Assembly: GCA_023457355.1 (NCBI GenBank)
Contig: JAEWLW010000080.1
Location: 1 to 64,000 of the forward strand
DNA: 64,000 bases
Reading direction: 5' to 3'
Source: Bacillota bacterium
Lineage (GTDB): Bacteria; Bacillota; Clostridia; Oscillospirales; Ruminococcaceae
The notes beneath the pieces were generated by a model. The model was given only the letters and a program-made list of their open reading frames with translations. It was not told the origin of the DNA and did not search any database. Below are positions 16,175-25,593 of the stretch, in pieces (position 1 is the stretch's first letter; every line of letters starts with the position of its first letter). The position numbers were made by a program, and so were the translations under genes.

Positions 16175-17452
16175 TTAGCCAAGAAGCTTCTCAGCCGCTG
16201 CCAAGCGTGCACTGGCGCAAAAAATTTCCATCGCGAGCGACAGCTCCGCCGGCGTCGGGAAGCTGGGCGCAATACGGATATAGCTGTCGTCAGGGTCCTT
16301 GCCGTAAGGGTGGGTGGCGCCCGCATTGGTCAGCACAACGCCTGTGTCCTTGCAAAGCGCCACGATGCGCTTTGCGCAGCCCTTGGGCGCCATGTAGGTG
16401 ACAAAATAGCCGCCTGCCGGTTTAACCCACTCGCCGACGCCGCATGCACCCAGCTCTGCCTGTAGCGCGTTGAGCACGGCATCAAACTTCGGGCGGAGAA
16501 TAGCCGCGTGTTTATCCATGGCGGCCCGGATGCCTTCCACGTTCTTAAAGTAGCGGACATGGCGCAGCATGTTCATCTTATCCCAGCTGATAGCCTGCGC
16601 GCCAAGCTGCTTGACTGTGAAATCGACATTCTCCCTGGAAGCGGCCATAAAGCCTACGCCCGCACCCGGGAAGGTAATTTTGGAGGTTGAGCCAAACATG
16701 TAGACCCTGTTGGGATTACCGGCTTCCTTGCACGCGTCAAGAATGTTGAGCAGCCTGGTATCTTCATAAATATAGTGCATGGCATAGGCGTTGTCCCAGA
16801 AAATTCTGAAATCCTTGGCTTTGGGTTTCATCGCCGCAAGGCGTCTGACCGCCTCATCCGAATAAGTGCCGCCGAGCGGATTGGTGTATTTGGGCACGCA
16901 CCACATACCTTTGATGCTGTCATCCTCCGCGACGAGCTTATCAATGAGGTCCATATCAGGGCCCCACTCGGTCAGCGGAACGTTGATCATCTCGATACCC
17001 AGGAATTCACAGATGGTAAAATGGCGGTCATATCCCGGCACCGGGCAGATAAACTTCACCTTATCGTACTTGCACCATGGCTTTTCTGAATCGAGATTCC
17101 CTTTGAGCATCGCGCGCGCTATACAGTCATACATAAAGGTCAGGGAAGAAGAGCCGACAACGATCATTTCTTCCGGCGAGGCTCCCATAAACGCACCAAA
17201 AAGCTTTTTGGCTTCGTCAATACCTGAAAGCTCACCATAATTTCGGCAGTCGACACCGCCTTCGGTCTTGCAGTCGCTCTTGGAATTAAGAACATCGAGC
17301 ATGGGCATGCTCAGGTCAAGCTGGTCCGCGCCCGGTTTGCCACGGGCCATGTTCAGCTTGAGGCCCTTCGCCTTGTAATCGGCCAGCGCCGCTTCCATTT
17401 GAGCTTTCTCGGCGAGAAGCTCTTCCCTGTTCATTTGCTGGTAAGCCTTCAT
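16175..17452 (-). CDS. PLP-dependent aminotransferase (MocR-type aspartate aminotransferase family)
   Basis: 425 aa fold-type I enzyme. The PLP lysine is K258 in FGSTSKITFPGAG. D220, N221 and Y223 (FWDNAYAMHY) form the cofactor pocket, and the phosphate-binding GSSSLTFMYD lies near 100-109. N-terminal MARGKPGADQLDLS is typical of the subgroup annotated as Aminotran_MocR (PF12897), whose characterised members transaminate aspartate. It lies 111 bases downstream of asnS on the same strand, a pairing that fits aspartate/asparagine metabolism. There is no DNA-binding domain, so it is an enzyme rather than a MocR regulator. Confidence 0.88.
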   Translation of the reverse strand: MKAYQQMNREELLAEKAQMEAALADYKAKGLKLNMARGKPGADQLDLSMPMLDVLNSKSDCKTEGGVDCRNYGELSGIDEAKKLFGAFMGASPEEMIVVGSSSLTFMYDCIARAMLKGNLDSEKPWCKYDKVKFICPVPGYDRHFTICEFLGIEMINVPLTEWGPDMDLIDKLVAEDDSIKGMWCVPKYTNPLGGTYSDEAVRRLAAMKPKAKDFRIFWDNAYAMHYIYEDTRLLNILDACKEAGNPNRVYMFGSTSKITFPGAGVGFMAASRENVDFTVKQLGAQAISWDKMNMLRHVRYFKNVEGIRAAMDKHAAILRPKFDAVLNALQAELGACGVGEWVKPAGGYFVTYMAPKGCAKRIVALCKDTGVVLTNAGATHPYGKDPDDSYIRIAPSFPTPAELSLAMEIFCASARLAAAEKLLG

Positions 17453-17563
17453 TACATTTTCCTCCTTGTTTGCAACAAATACAATGCGCGTTGATCAAGT
17501 TGCGTCTGTATTCAAACGGGAGCGCCGAGGCAGGTTGTGCCGCCGCTTCCCGCTTGTTCCGGG

Positions 17564-18958
17564 TTAAAACTCGGCGCTGCCCGGCGTTCTCGGGAACGGC
17601 AGCACATCGCGAATATTGCCAATGGCGGTAATATACATGATCAGGCGCTCAAAGCCAAGGCCAAAACCGGCATGCCGGTTGGAGCCAAAACGGCGCAGGT
17701 CGAGGTACCATGCATAATCCTCCGTGGAAAGGCCGCATTCCGCCATGCGGGAGAGCAGGACATCCAGTCGCTCCTCGCGCTGGCTCCCGCCGATAATTTC
17801 GCCCACGCCGGGCACCAATAAATCCATGGCAGCCACAGTTTTGCCATCTTCGTTTAAGCGCATATAAAACGCCTTGATCTCCTTGGGGTAATCGGTGACG
17901 AAGGTCGGGCGTCCAAAATGCTGCTCGGCGAGATAACGTTCATGCTCGGTCTGCAGGTCGCAGCCCCAGAACACCGGGTATTCAAATTTCTCCCTGACAG
18001 CCTCAAGGATGCCAATCGCCTCGGTGTAGGTAACATGGGCAAAATCGGCTGCAACAATATCATTGAGGCGCGTCAGCAGGTTTTTATCATAAAAATCGTT
18101 GAAGAATTTCATTTCGTCGGGGCATTTTTCCAAAACCTCGGCCAGCACCGACTTGATCATGTCGCGCGCCAGCTGCATATCATCCTCAAGATCGGCAAAG
18201 GCGATCTCCGGCTCAATCATCCAGAATTCCGAAGCGTGGCGCGCCGTAAAGGAACGCTCCGCCCGGAACGTGGGGCCAAAGGTGTACACCTTGCCAAACG
18301 CCATGGCCATCGCCTCAGCCTCCAGCTGGCCCGAGACGGTCAGGCTGGTGGGCTTGCCGAAAAAGTCCTGGGAAAAATCAACGGCCCCGCTTTCGGTTCT
18401 GGGCAGGTTTTCAATATCCAGCGTGGTGACGCGGAACATTTCGCCCGCGCCTTCGCAGTCACTTCCGGTAATAATCGGGCTGTGCGAATAGACAAAGCCC
18501 CGATCCTGAAAGAAACGATGAATGGCAAACGCCGCCACGCTGCGTACGCGGAACACCGCCGAAAGCGTATTGGTACGGGGACGCAGATGCGCGACACTGC
18601 GCAGATATTCAAGGGTGTGCCGCTTCTTCTGGAGCGGATATTCCGGTGCGGAAGCCCCTTCGACAGCGGCGCTTCTGGCGCGAAGCTCAAAAGGCTGCTT
18701 GGCCGTGGGGGTGATCAGCAGCGTCCCGGTGATGACGAGCGCGGCGCCCACGTTTTGGTGAATCAGTTCATCGAAGTTATCCAGCTCATCCTCGGCCGCC
18801 ACCACCTGAAGCGATTTAAAACTGCCGCCGTCAGAAAGCTCCACAAAGGCAATTGCGCCCGAATGGCGCAGCGTTTTTACCCACCCGCAAACCGTTATGG
18901 TTTGATTTTCAAATGCCTGCGGGTTCAAAAAAAGAGTCCTGATTTCTGTTCTTTGCAT
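17564..18958 (-). CDS. asnS: Asparagine--tRNA ligase
   Basis: 464 aa class IIb synthetase. The N-terminal OB fold (TITVCGWVKTLRHSG) binds the anticodon. Motif 2 appears as FRAERSFTARHASEFWMIEPE, and motif 3 as GFGLGFERLIMYI near the C terminus. The motif 2 region has the AsnRS rather than AspRS pattern. The start is set at MQRTEIRT, with AGGGGAGAAGGGG upstream; a longer reading adds 49 implausible residues. It charges tRNA-Asn directly. I looked for a T-box leader upstream and found no recognisable one. Confidence 0.95.
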   Translation of the reverse strand: MQRTEIRTLFLNPQAFENQTITVCGWVKTLRHSGAIAFVELSDGGSFKSLQVVAAEDELDNFDELIHQNVGAALVITGTLLITPTAKQPFELRARSAAVEGASAPEYPLQKKRHTLEYLRSVAHLRPRTNTLSAVFRVRSVAAFAIHRFFQDRGFVYSHSPIITGSDCEGAGEMFRVTTLDIENLPRTESGAVDFSQDFFGKPTSLTVSGQLEAEAMAMAFGKVYTFGPTFRAERSFTARHASEFWMIEPEIAFADLEDDMQLARDMIKSVLAEVLEKCPDEMKFFNDFYDKNLLTRLNDIVAADFAHVTYTEAIGILEAVREKFEYPVFWGCDLQTEHERYLAEQHFGRPTFVTDYPKEIKAFYMRLNEDGKTVAAMDLLVPGVGEIIGGSQREERLDVLLSRMAECGLSTEDYAWYLDLRRFGSNRHAGFGLGFERLIMYITAIGNIRDVLPFPRTPGSAEF

Positions 18959-19195
18959 CTTAAACGCGCCCCTTCTCCCCTGATAGTTAATATCATATTG
19001 ACTGATGAATCTACATTCATCGTCCATAGTCGGTATCCCGCGGGTCTTATCCCGGTAAAACCGCAAAACGCGCACGTTCAGGAATTCAAACCCTGCCTGA
19101 AACACAGGCGCCGGGTGTCATCCGCGCTTTGGGCGGTATACTATAAACGCAGCATAGGCAAGTGGTAAGGCCAGCCCTCAAAAGTGGCCACAAGG

Positions 19196-19470
19196 AGTCA
19201 GCCATTGCACATCTCATCCGATATAATAGCTGTTTGCGGCTATTATGTCATGAGCGCAAGCGATGATATAATTGCGCATCCAGAGGCGGTTGCCCCGTTA
19301 AGGGGCGAGCCATTGCACATCTCATCCGATATAATAGCTGTTTGCGGCTATTATATCATGAGCGCAAGCGATGATATAATTGCGCATCCAGAGGCGGTTG
19401 CCCCGTTAAGGGGCGAGCCGTTGCGCATCTCATCCGGTATAATAGCTGTTTGCGGCTATTATACCGCATC
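19196..19470. repeat. 108-bp tandem repeat with conserved hairpins, about 2.5 copies
   Basis: Units start near 19203, 19311 and 19419, exactly 108 bases apart. Each contains ATATAATAGC and its inverse GCTATTATAT around TGTTTGCG. In unit 3 both arms change together (GGTATAATAGC with GCTATTATACC), preserving pairing. A second motif, ATGATATAATTGCGCATC, and a GGGGCGAGCC block complete the unit. The third copy stops after the hairpin. No spacers, so not CRISPR. Confidence 0.9.
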
Positions 19471-19760
19471 TTCCCAACGTTGTATAGTACCTTGAAGGAA
19501 ATATTGCAGCATTACAACAACAATTTTCCGTTTTAGCTATATCACTAAATATTATTTTGGATGTTTCTTCCGAATTGGTTTAAGTAATCAATAATTTTTA
19601 AAATTGATTTCCATATGAGAAACTATAGTGAAGCATTTCCTGCACATTTGCAAAACGCATTTCTTTTCCTGCCAAAGCATAGCGCCGCACTGGTGTTTTT
19701 TTCAAGTTCGCGTTATAATGAAGCTGTTGCAAAACAGAAGATCCGCCTTCGGGGGTGCTT

Positions 19761-20519
19761 ATGAACATTAAACGACTAAACGACATAACCTCGGAAATTG
19801 GCTTTCTGCTGCTGACACACGGGGCCGAAATCCACCGCGTTGAGGACACCATCTGCCGTATTGCCGCCGCCTATGGCACTCAGGCCGATGTTTTTGCCAT
19901 ACCCGCCAGTTTGGTGGTAACCATCACCGACCGGGAGGGCAAAACCTTCACAAAAACGCGGCGCGTCTATTACCGTGAGATTAATCTTGACCGCGTTGAT
20001 GCACTTAATGCGCTGGCCAGACGTATTTGTAACGAGACACCCGACGAACAGGATATTGCACAGGCGCTGTCGGTTATTGCACGCCGCCCGGCTTATACGC
20101 TGCCGCAGCAGCTTTTAGCAGCCGGTTTAAGTTCCGGTGCTTTTGCCGTGCTGTTTGGCGGCGGTCTGCCGGAGGTGGCGGTTGCCACAGCCGCCGGTAT
20201 TCTGGTGCGCTGGGTAGGCGCCATGATGGAAAAGCTGGGCGGCGGGCTGTTGCTCAACAACATTATCGGCGGCGCTGTGTGCGCGCTTTCGGCCAGGGGT
20301 GCGGCACAATTATGGACTGCCCTCGACACGGGCGTTGTCACGATAAGCACATTGATGCTGCTGGTGCCGGGGCTGGCCATGACAAACTCAATGCGCGATC
20401 TCATCGCCGGCGACCTGGTGACCGGTGTGATGAAAGGGACCGAGGCCACGGTCATCGCCGCCGGCATCGCCATTGGTGTCATGTGCTCACTCGCCATCTG
20501 GCGCAGTATTGCGGGGTGA
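19761..20519 (+). CDS. Threonine/serine exporter, cytoplasmic-domain half (ThrE N-type, DUF1212)
   Basis: 252 aa. The N-terminal soluble part has the family signature HGAEIHRVEDTICRIAAAYG (residues 21-40) and FAIPASLVVTI. Roughly five hydrophobic helices follow from residue 115, including LMLLVPGLAMTNSMRDLIAGD, a ThrE hallmark. It forms a two-component exporter with the next gene. The ATG at 19761 is preferred, with a G-rich GGGGG upstream; a GTG six bases earlier is possible. Five bases separate it from its partner. Substrate is inferred from the family (serine, threonine or small dicarboxylates). Confidence 0.87.
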   Translation: MNIKRLNDITSEIGFLLLTHGAEIHRVEDTICRIAAAYGTQADVFAIPASLVVTITDREGKTFTKTRRVYYREINLDRVDALNALARRICNETPDEQDIAQALSVIARRPAYTLPQQLLAAGLSSGAFAVLFGGGLPEVAVATAAGILVRWVGAMMEKLGGGLLLNNIIGGAVCALSARGAAQLWTALDTGVVTISTLMLLVPGLAMTNSMRDLIAGDLVTGVMKGTEATVIAAGIAIGVMCSLAIWRSIAG

Positions 20520-20523
20520 TGTT

Positions 20524-20958
20524 ATGAGCATATTATGCGCTTCTTTGGCTGCGCTGGGCTTTGGCATCTTCTTTAACCTGCGTGGGGTAAAGCTTTGTAC
20601 AGCCGCAATCGGCAGCGGTATCGGCTGGCTGTTTTTCCTTCTGGCCCAACCCGGCGGCGATCTCGTGCAATATTGTGCCGCCAGCGCTGCCATCACCCTC
20701 TTCGCCGAGGTCATGGCACGCGTACAGCACGCACCGGTGACCGTCTACCTTGTGCCGGCGTTAATTCCGCTGGTACCGGGCGGCCTCATCTATGAAGCCA
20801 TGCTCAACGCGCTCAACGGCCAGAATGAGCTGTTCCTTTCTGTTGGCCTGCATGCGCTGACCATCACCGGCGCGCTGGCACTTGGTATTGTTACCGTTTC
20901 TTCGTTGATGCGGCTGCTTTACGCCCGCAAGCGCCGTTTGCACCGTCCCATGCCATAA
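20524..20958 (+). CDS. Threonine/serine exporter, membrane half (ThrE C-type, DUF3815)
   Basis: 144 aa with four or five hydrophobic helices. It carries FFNLRGVKLCTAAIGSGIGW early and the conserved VYLVPALIPLVPGGLIYEA near residues 74-92, matching the ThrE C-terminal family. In Corynebacterium ThrE the two halves are one protein; here they are adjacent genes separated by four bases, the usual arrangement in Firmicutes. The ATG is preceded by GGGGTGATG. It ends in a basic tail. Confidence 0.87.
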   Translation: MSILCASLAALGFGIFFNLRGVKLCTAAIGSGIGWLFFLLAQPGGDLVQYCAASAAITLFAEVMARVQHAPVTVYLVPALIPLVPGGLIYEAMLNALNGQNELFLSVGLHALTITGALALGIVTVSSLMRLLYARKRRLHRPMP

Positions 20959-20989
20959 TTGCGCGTGCCCTCAAAATTACAACGCTAAA

Positions 20990-21231
20990 AAGGGACAGGG
21001 GCTTAGTAATTTGCATAAAACAAATACCGCTTGTCGCGACATGGGAAAGCCCCCGGCGGGGGTTCTCCCCGCAAAAACAGTCCACTGGACTGTTTTGCGC
21101 CCTCTCCTGTGCTTCTTACAGAATTAGGGTGCTTTGGGCCGCTGCCCCAATCCCTGCGCGCTTTTGAAAAAGCCGGACTAAAATTTTAATTTGTGTAACT
21201 TTTTCTTTAGAAATGGATTTTCTGACAAGCT
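20990..21231 (+). repeat. Family A intergenic repeat, copy A1
   Basis: About 240 bp shared with copies at 32220, 33483 (minus) and 39743 (minus). Shared blocks are GGGACAGGGGCTTAG, TTTGCATAAAACAAAT, TCGCGACATGGGA, the near-palindrome AACAGTCCACTGGACTGTT, CTTCTTACAGAATTAGGG and TTTTTCTTTAGAAATGGA. It lacks the roughly 90-bp internal module of A2 and A3. No ORF is evident. Confidence 0.85.
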
Positions 21232-21232
21232 G

Positions 21233-21264
21233 AAAGTGGTGCAGCCGACGGCTGCACCACTTTT
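21233..21264. terminator. Terminator of the TRAP operon
   Basis: AAAGTGGTGCAGCC and GGCTGCACCACTTT form a 14-base stem with a three-base loop and A/T runs on both sides, 16 bases beyond the permease stop. It can work on both strands. Confidence 0.88.
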
Positions 21265-21279
21265 AATCATACTATTGCC

Positions 21280-23208
21280 TTATGCAGCCACACCTTTTGG
21301 CGTGCGCATCTTTTGCAGGAAGAAAATAGCAACCAGAACGGCAAAACCAACAATATCGGTCATGGAGCCCGGAATCAACATGCCAAGTCCGCCTGCGATA
21401 AGCGCAATGCGCTCATACCAACGCGCATCCGTCAGGAAGTAGCCGGTCAGACCGGTGCCGATGCCCAGCATACCGATCAGCGAAGTTGCCACAACCTGAA
21501 TCATGTTCAGAGGCGTTGCGCCAATCAGGATCATCTGGGGGTTAAATACAAACAGGTACGGCACGAGGAACGCCGCAATGGCCAGCTTGGAGGCATTGAC
21601 GCCCGTCTTGAAGGGATCGCTCTTGGCGATAGCCGAACCGGCATAGGCCGCCAGCGCAACGGGAGGCGTGATATCTGCCACGATGCCGAAGTAGAAACAG
21701 AACATGTGCGCGGTAAAGACCGAAACGCCCAGCTTAACCAGAATCGGCGCGGCGATCGTCGAGGTGATCAGATAGTTCGCGGTGGTGGGAACGCCCATGC
21801 CCAGAACAATGGAAGTGATCATCGCAAAGAACAGCGTAAAGAACAGATTGCCGCCCGTAAGCGAAACAAGGCTTTCACCCAGCTTCAGGCCAAGGCCGGT
21901 CAGCGTGACAACGCCGACGATGATACCGGCGACGCCGCAGGCGCAGGCCACCGAGATAATATTGCGCGCCGCATTGGGATAAGCCGCCGCAACTTCCTTA
22001 AGCGGAACCCAGGTGTTCCTGCGCAGGAAAGGAACGATGATGCAGGCCAGCGTGCCGAACAGTGCGGCACGGGTGGTGGTAAAGCCCATGACCAACAGCG
22101 TGATGATGGAGATCAGCGGAATGATCAGGTGTCCGCGTTCAGTCATCAGTTTACCCGCCTTGGGCAGCTGGTCGCGCGGGATGCCCTTGAGCCCCAAGCG
22201 CTTGGCTTCAAAGTGCACCATAATCCAAATACCTGAGAAGTAGAGTATGGCGGGAACAACAGCCGCTTTTGCCACTAAAAGATAGTTGATGCCAACGGCT
22301 TCGGAAATCAGGAAGGCTGCCGCGCCCATGATGGGGGGCATGATCTGGCCGCCGGTGGAGGAAGCAGCCTCAACAGCCGCCGCGAACTCCGGCTTGTAAC
22401 CCAGCGATTTCATCAGCGGGATGGTAAAGGAGCCGGTGGAAACGGTGTTGGCAACCGAAGAGCCGGAAACCGTGCCCTGCAGTGCAGAGGACAAAACGGC
22501 AACCTTTGCAGGGCCGCCTGCCGCCCAGCCCGCCAGTGCGTTGGCGATATCGATAAAGAACTGGCCGATGCCGGTCTTTTCAAGGAATGCGCCAAACATG
22601 ATGAACAGGAAAATAAAGGTGGAACAAGCGCCGATCGGCGTGCCGATAATGCCCTCTGTCGTATAGAACAAATGGGTAACAATGCGCTTGACAGTGTAGC
22701 CGCGGTGGCGCAAAAAGCCCGGCATGTATGCGCCAAAGCGGGCATACAGAATAAAGAGCGTGGCGATGATAACAATCGGGACGCCGACAACGCGCCGACA
22801 GGCCTCAATAATCAGAATAATCGCCACAATGCCGACATACATGTCCATATCGCTGAAACGGCCTGCGCGTTTTAACAGCTCCGCATAGTTTAGAACACAA
22901 TAGCCGACAACGCCGACAAATGCCAAACCAAATACAAGGTCAAAAATATTCAGTTTGGTGCGGCTGAATTTGACAGACGCGGGATAGAGCCAGTAGGCCA
23001 GCGCAATTGCAAAGCCGAGGTGTATATAACGCACCTGCTGCTGCGGCACGCGCCCTGTGATGGATGAAAAAAGCTGGAAGGTGGTAAAACAGATAAGAAT
23101 GATGGTGATAACGGTATTCTGCCACCCCGTAAAGTTTCTGTAAGCGCTTTCTTTATCCAGAGTAGATAAATCAATATCCTCCGGTTTTACTTTCTTTTTA
23201 AAAAGCAA
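21280..23208 (-). CDS. TRAP transporter fused permease (DctQ-DctM, TAXI type)
   Basis: 642 aa, very hydrophobic. The first third corresponds to the small DctQ-like subunit and the rest to the large DctM-like channel. Typical motifs are GTVSGSSVANTVSTGSFTIP and EAASSTGGQIMPPIMGAAAF, the latter near residues 284-303, and GMGVPTTANYLI. TRAP permeases use the Na+ gradient to import organic acids delivered by the binding protein. The start is TTG with AGGGTGAG upstream. It forms an operon with the DUF1850 and TAXI genes, which is the standard order for this class. Confidence 0.93.
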   Translation of the reverse strand: MLFKKKVKPEDIDLSTLDKESAYRNFTGWQNTVITIILICFTTFQLFSSITGRVPQQQVRYIHLGFAIALAYWLYPASVKFSRTKLNIFDLVFGLAFVGVVGYCVLNYAELLKRAGRFSDMDMYVGIVAIILIIEACRRVVGVPIVIIATLFILYARFGAYMPGFLRHRGYTVKRIVTHLFYTTEGIIGTPIGACSTFIFLFIMFGAFLEKTGIGQFFIDIANALAGWAAGGPAKVAVLSSALQGTVSGSSVANTVSTGSFTIPLMKSLGYKPEFAAAVEAASSTGGQIMPPIMGAAAFLISEAVGINYLLVAKAAVVPAILYFSGIWIMVHFEAKRLGLKGIPRDQLPKAGKLMTERGHLIIPLISIITLLVMGFTTTRAALFGTLACIIVPFLRRNTWVPLKEVAAAYPNAARNIISVACACGVAGIIVGVVTLTGLGLKLGESLVSLTGGNLFFTLFFAMITSIVLGMGVPTTANYLITSTIAAPILVKLGVSVFTAHMFCFYFGIVADITPPVALAAYAGSAIAKSDPFKTGVNASKLAIAAFLVPYLFVFNPQMILIGATPLNMIQVVATSLIGMLGIGTGLTGYFLTDARWYERIALIAGGLGMLIPGSMTDIVGFAVLVAIFFLQKMRTPKGVAA

Positions 23209-23283
23209 GTTTTCTCACCCTTTCCGACCTGTGCGGTCGAAGATCGATTGATTGTAACTATAATTTGTGCAAGGAATCGATGT

Positions 23284-23814
23284 TTAGGTAAGCCGCAGCA
23301 GTCTGTTTAAAATGCTGCGACGTGATATCGAAATTGAAAACGGCTGTTTCGGGCGTAATTTCCCGATTTCTAATGTATCATCGCCGTATTTAAAAACGTG
23401 TCCGGCGATATTCCCCCCTATATATCCGATAGATGCTTTCCACTCCGGTTTAAAATCCAAAATGTAAAAATCACCCTCCTGCCGGAAATTCATATCGGCA
23501 GTTTCATAAATGGTATCTATCATACCTGCACCATAGCTCTGAAAGTAACCCTCTTCCAGCGTAATCAGCTTGTTTTGGGGATCTAAGCGGTACACCTCGC
23601 GAATCAGCCCTTTGTTGACCGAATGCCTGAATCCTACTTCACACTCGGTAGATGCAATAACCTTCTCATAGAGGACTTTGCCTCTTGAAGATACTACAAG
23701 ACTGGGCGGGAGTAAAGGCAGCAACAACAACAAGATAACGACGGCAAGAAGAATGCAGGCGGACGAGATGGCTCTCGCCCGCCCGCGTACAACCTTTTTA
23801 ATATCCAACGTCAA
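23284..23814 (-). CDS. DUF1850 domain-containing protein
   Basis: 176 aa. One N-terminal helix (residues 17-38) anchors a small domain on the outside. The domain starts with FRHSVNKGLIREVYRL and continues with ITLEEGYFQSYGAGMIDT, matching the DUF1850 pattern of an early His-Ser in a beta strand and a glycine-rich turn. Genes of this family usually lie between TAXI binding proteins and fused TRAP permeases, exactly as here. The function is unknown; a role in transporter assembly is plausible but unproven. Confidence 0.85.
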   Translation of the reverse strand: MTLDIKKVVRGRARAISSACILLAVVILLLLLPLLPPSLVVSSRGKVLYEKVIASTECEVGFRHSVNKGLIREVYRLDPQNKLITLEEGYFQSYGAGMIDTIYETADMNFRQEGDFYILDFKPEWKASIGYIGGNIAGHVFKYGDDTLEIGKLRPKQPFSISISRRSILNRLLRLT

Positions 23815-23831
23815 GTTCGGATAAGGTTTCC

Positions 23832-24866
23832 TTACGGAACCTTAACGCCGATCTCAGTGTAGTATTTAGCAGCGCCGGCGTGTACATTTCCGGGAACAAT
23901 ACCGATCATAGCGGAGTCGCTGGTAAGCTCAGCGCCCTTGGCGTGTGCAGCGGCCAGTTCGGGCTGATTCTCAAACAGCGCCTTGGTGAAGGCGTAAACA
24001 TCGTCGTCAGACAGCTCTGCACGGCAAATGAGAACGGCCTTGATCGCAAGGGTGGTCGCATCGGCTTCGGTCTTGTAAACGTCCTTGCCAATGGTGTAAT
24101 CGGCATAGTAAGGATACTTCTGGATGATAGCGGCACGCTCGGTGTCGCCGATGGAGACGATCTTAACGGGCTTGGAAACAGACAGCTCGGTGATGGCACT
24201 GTTGGGGGCGCCAGCCACGACGAACGCAGCATCGATGGTGCCGTCCTGAAGCGCACTGCCGGACTCAGCGAAGGAAAGGTCACGAACCTGGACGTCAGCA
24301 GCGGTCAGGCCATAAGCCTCGAGGAACTGCTCCGCATTTGCGCGGGTGCCCGAACCGGGGGCGCCCATCGAAACAACCTTGCCCTTGAGGTCGGCAACAG
24401 TGTTGATATCCATATTGGTGGTCACGCAGTGAACAACCTCAGGATAGAGGGAAGCGATTGCCTTAACGTTGTTGACAGGCTGTCCATTAAAGGTTTCCAG
24501 CGTGGTGCCGCCAACAGCATAAGCCATGATATCGGTCTGCACAATGGCGAAATCGGCATCGCCGGACTCCAGCAGGCGGATATTCTCAACAGAAGCGCCG
24601 GTGGAGTTCGCGGTGATGTTTGAACCGGTCGCGCCGTTGATCACCTGGCAGATAACGCCGCCAAACGCGTAGTAGGTGCCGGAAGTACCGCCGGTCGCCA
24701 TGATGAAATCGCCATCAATCGTCGGGCCTGCAGGTGCCTCAGAAGAAGGCGCTGCGGACGAAGGGGCCGGAGCCGCCGAGGAAGCCGGAGCGGAAGATGT
24801 GCCGCCACAGGCTGCGAGCACCAGCACAAGCGCCAGCGCCATGGAAAATGCCAAATACTTTTTCAT
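23832..24866 (-). CDS. TAXI-family TRAP transporter substrate-binding lipoprotein
   Basis: 344 aa. A lipoprotein signal ends in the lipobox LAAC (Cys20), followed by an Ala/Ser/Pro-rich linker to about residue 50, then a binding domain with MATGGTSGTYYAFGGVICQ and the later VSMGAPGSGTRANAEQFLEAYG, both typical of TAXI proteins. It captures small carboxylates such as glutamate or 2-oxoglutarate-like acids outside the membrane. The ATG at 24866 is chosen because GGGAGGAAAT precedes it; a start five codons earlier is possible. First gene of the TRAP operon. Confidence 0.93.
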   Translation of the reverse strand: MKKYLAFSMALALVLVLAACGGTSSAPASSAAPAPSSAAPSSEAPAGPTIDGDFIMATGGTSGTYYAFGGVICQVINGATGSNITANSTGASVENIRLLESGDADFAIVQTDIMAYAVGGTTLETFNGQPVNNVKAIASLYPEVVHCVTTNMDINTVADLKGKVVSMGAPGSGTRANAEQFLEAYGLTAADVQVRDLSFAESGSALQDGTIDAAFVVAGAPNSAITELSVSKPVKIVSIGDTERAAIIQKYPYYADYTIGKDVYKTEADATTLAIKAVLICRAELSDDDVYAFTKALFENQPELAAAHAKGAELTSDSAMIGIVPGNVHAGAAKYYTEIGVKVP

Positions 24867-24945
24867 GAAATTTCCTCCCATTCAACTTGCATTATGTGCG
24901 GTTTTTATTTTCGATAAAAAAATATCAACCGCCATTAGTGTTTTT

Positions 24946-24974
24946 AGTATAGCACAGGGCTTTATAATTGGCAA
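24946..24974 (-). promoter_or_regulatory. Promoter of the TAXI-TRAP operon
   Basis: On the minus strand TTGCCA, exactly 17 bases, then TATACT. It lies 80 bases upstream of the lipoprotein start codon. Confidence 0.75.
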
Positions 24975-25564
24975 GTTTTTTGGGCTAAATCATCAATATA
25001 ATGAATAATATTTCATTTTTATCAATAATATTGTATTTTATATCATTATATTTGACAACAAAGGCAAAAGATGCGCTATTTGCCAAGCCAATTCTGAATT
25101 TATGATTTATTCATAAAAGTGTATATAGATTTAAAATTAATCTCCATATAAACCACTAATTTCCAATTTATTTCTAAAAATTTATCGCACTAATATGTTA
25201 AATCAGTTGATACCCCCTCCGAATCGGGCTTCATATTTCTGTATCAGGTTAAAATTTGGGGTCATTTCCTGCGTTTTTTTGCAGCCAAGATGCAATTTCC
25301 TTCATTATCAAAATTCAACTGTTTCTGATGCAAATACAACTGTATTCTCAGGCGCTTATCCTTACAGAAAAAGGGGAATTATTTCGTCGTTTTGCATAAT
25401 CCCCTGCAAAATTCGACTTTTTCACAGGGTTTCCATCATATTTTGCAACTGCTGAAATCTTTGACGCTTGGCAGCCCGATATTTTGCCTGCAAAATCTTC
25501 TCATTCCTTTTATAGAAGATTTGTCTTGCGCTTTCCCAATAAATATGTATCAGTTTTATGGATA
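24975..25564. other. AT-rich divergent region without genes
   Basis: About 590 bases clearly richer in A and T than the flanking genes, lying between the TRAP and dehydratase-activase promoters. I see no convincing ORF, tRNA or known riboswitch fold. The length is large for this genome's intergenic spacing. Confidence 0.5.
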
Positions 25565-25593
25565 TTGACATCCAGACACAAAGCTTCTATTCT
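25565..25593 (+). promoter_or_regulatory. Promoter upstream of the activase gene
   Basis: TTGACA, a 17-base spacer, then TATTCT, 89 bases before the chosen GTG start codon of the dehydratase-activase homolog. Confidence 0.6.

Noticed and set aside
17918..19168. Long antisense reading frame opposite asnS
   Set aside because: It is the complement of a clear asparaginyl-tRNA synthetase; similar long antisense frames opposite SMC, TopA and TRAP genes come from high GC content at codon position three.
19196..19470. CRISPR array
   Set aside because: Units are contiguous with no variable spacers, the period is 108, and there are no cas genes.
19184..19495. 103-residue repetitive protein across the tandem repeats
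   Set aside because: The 108-base period is divisible by three, so an open frame in one unit automatically repeats. The arms covary as nucleotides rather than as codons, and there is no good ribosome-binding site.
25195..25455. 86-residue ORF in the AT-rich gap
   Set aside because: No ribosome-binding site, Cys/Phe-rich low-complexity composition, no family resemblance.
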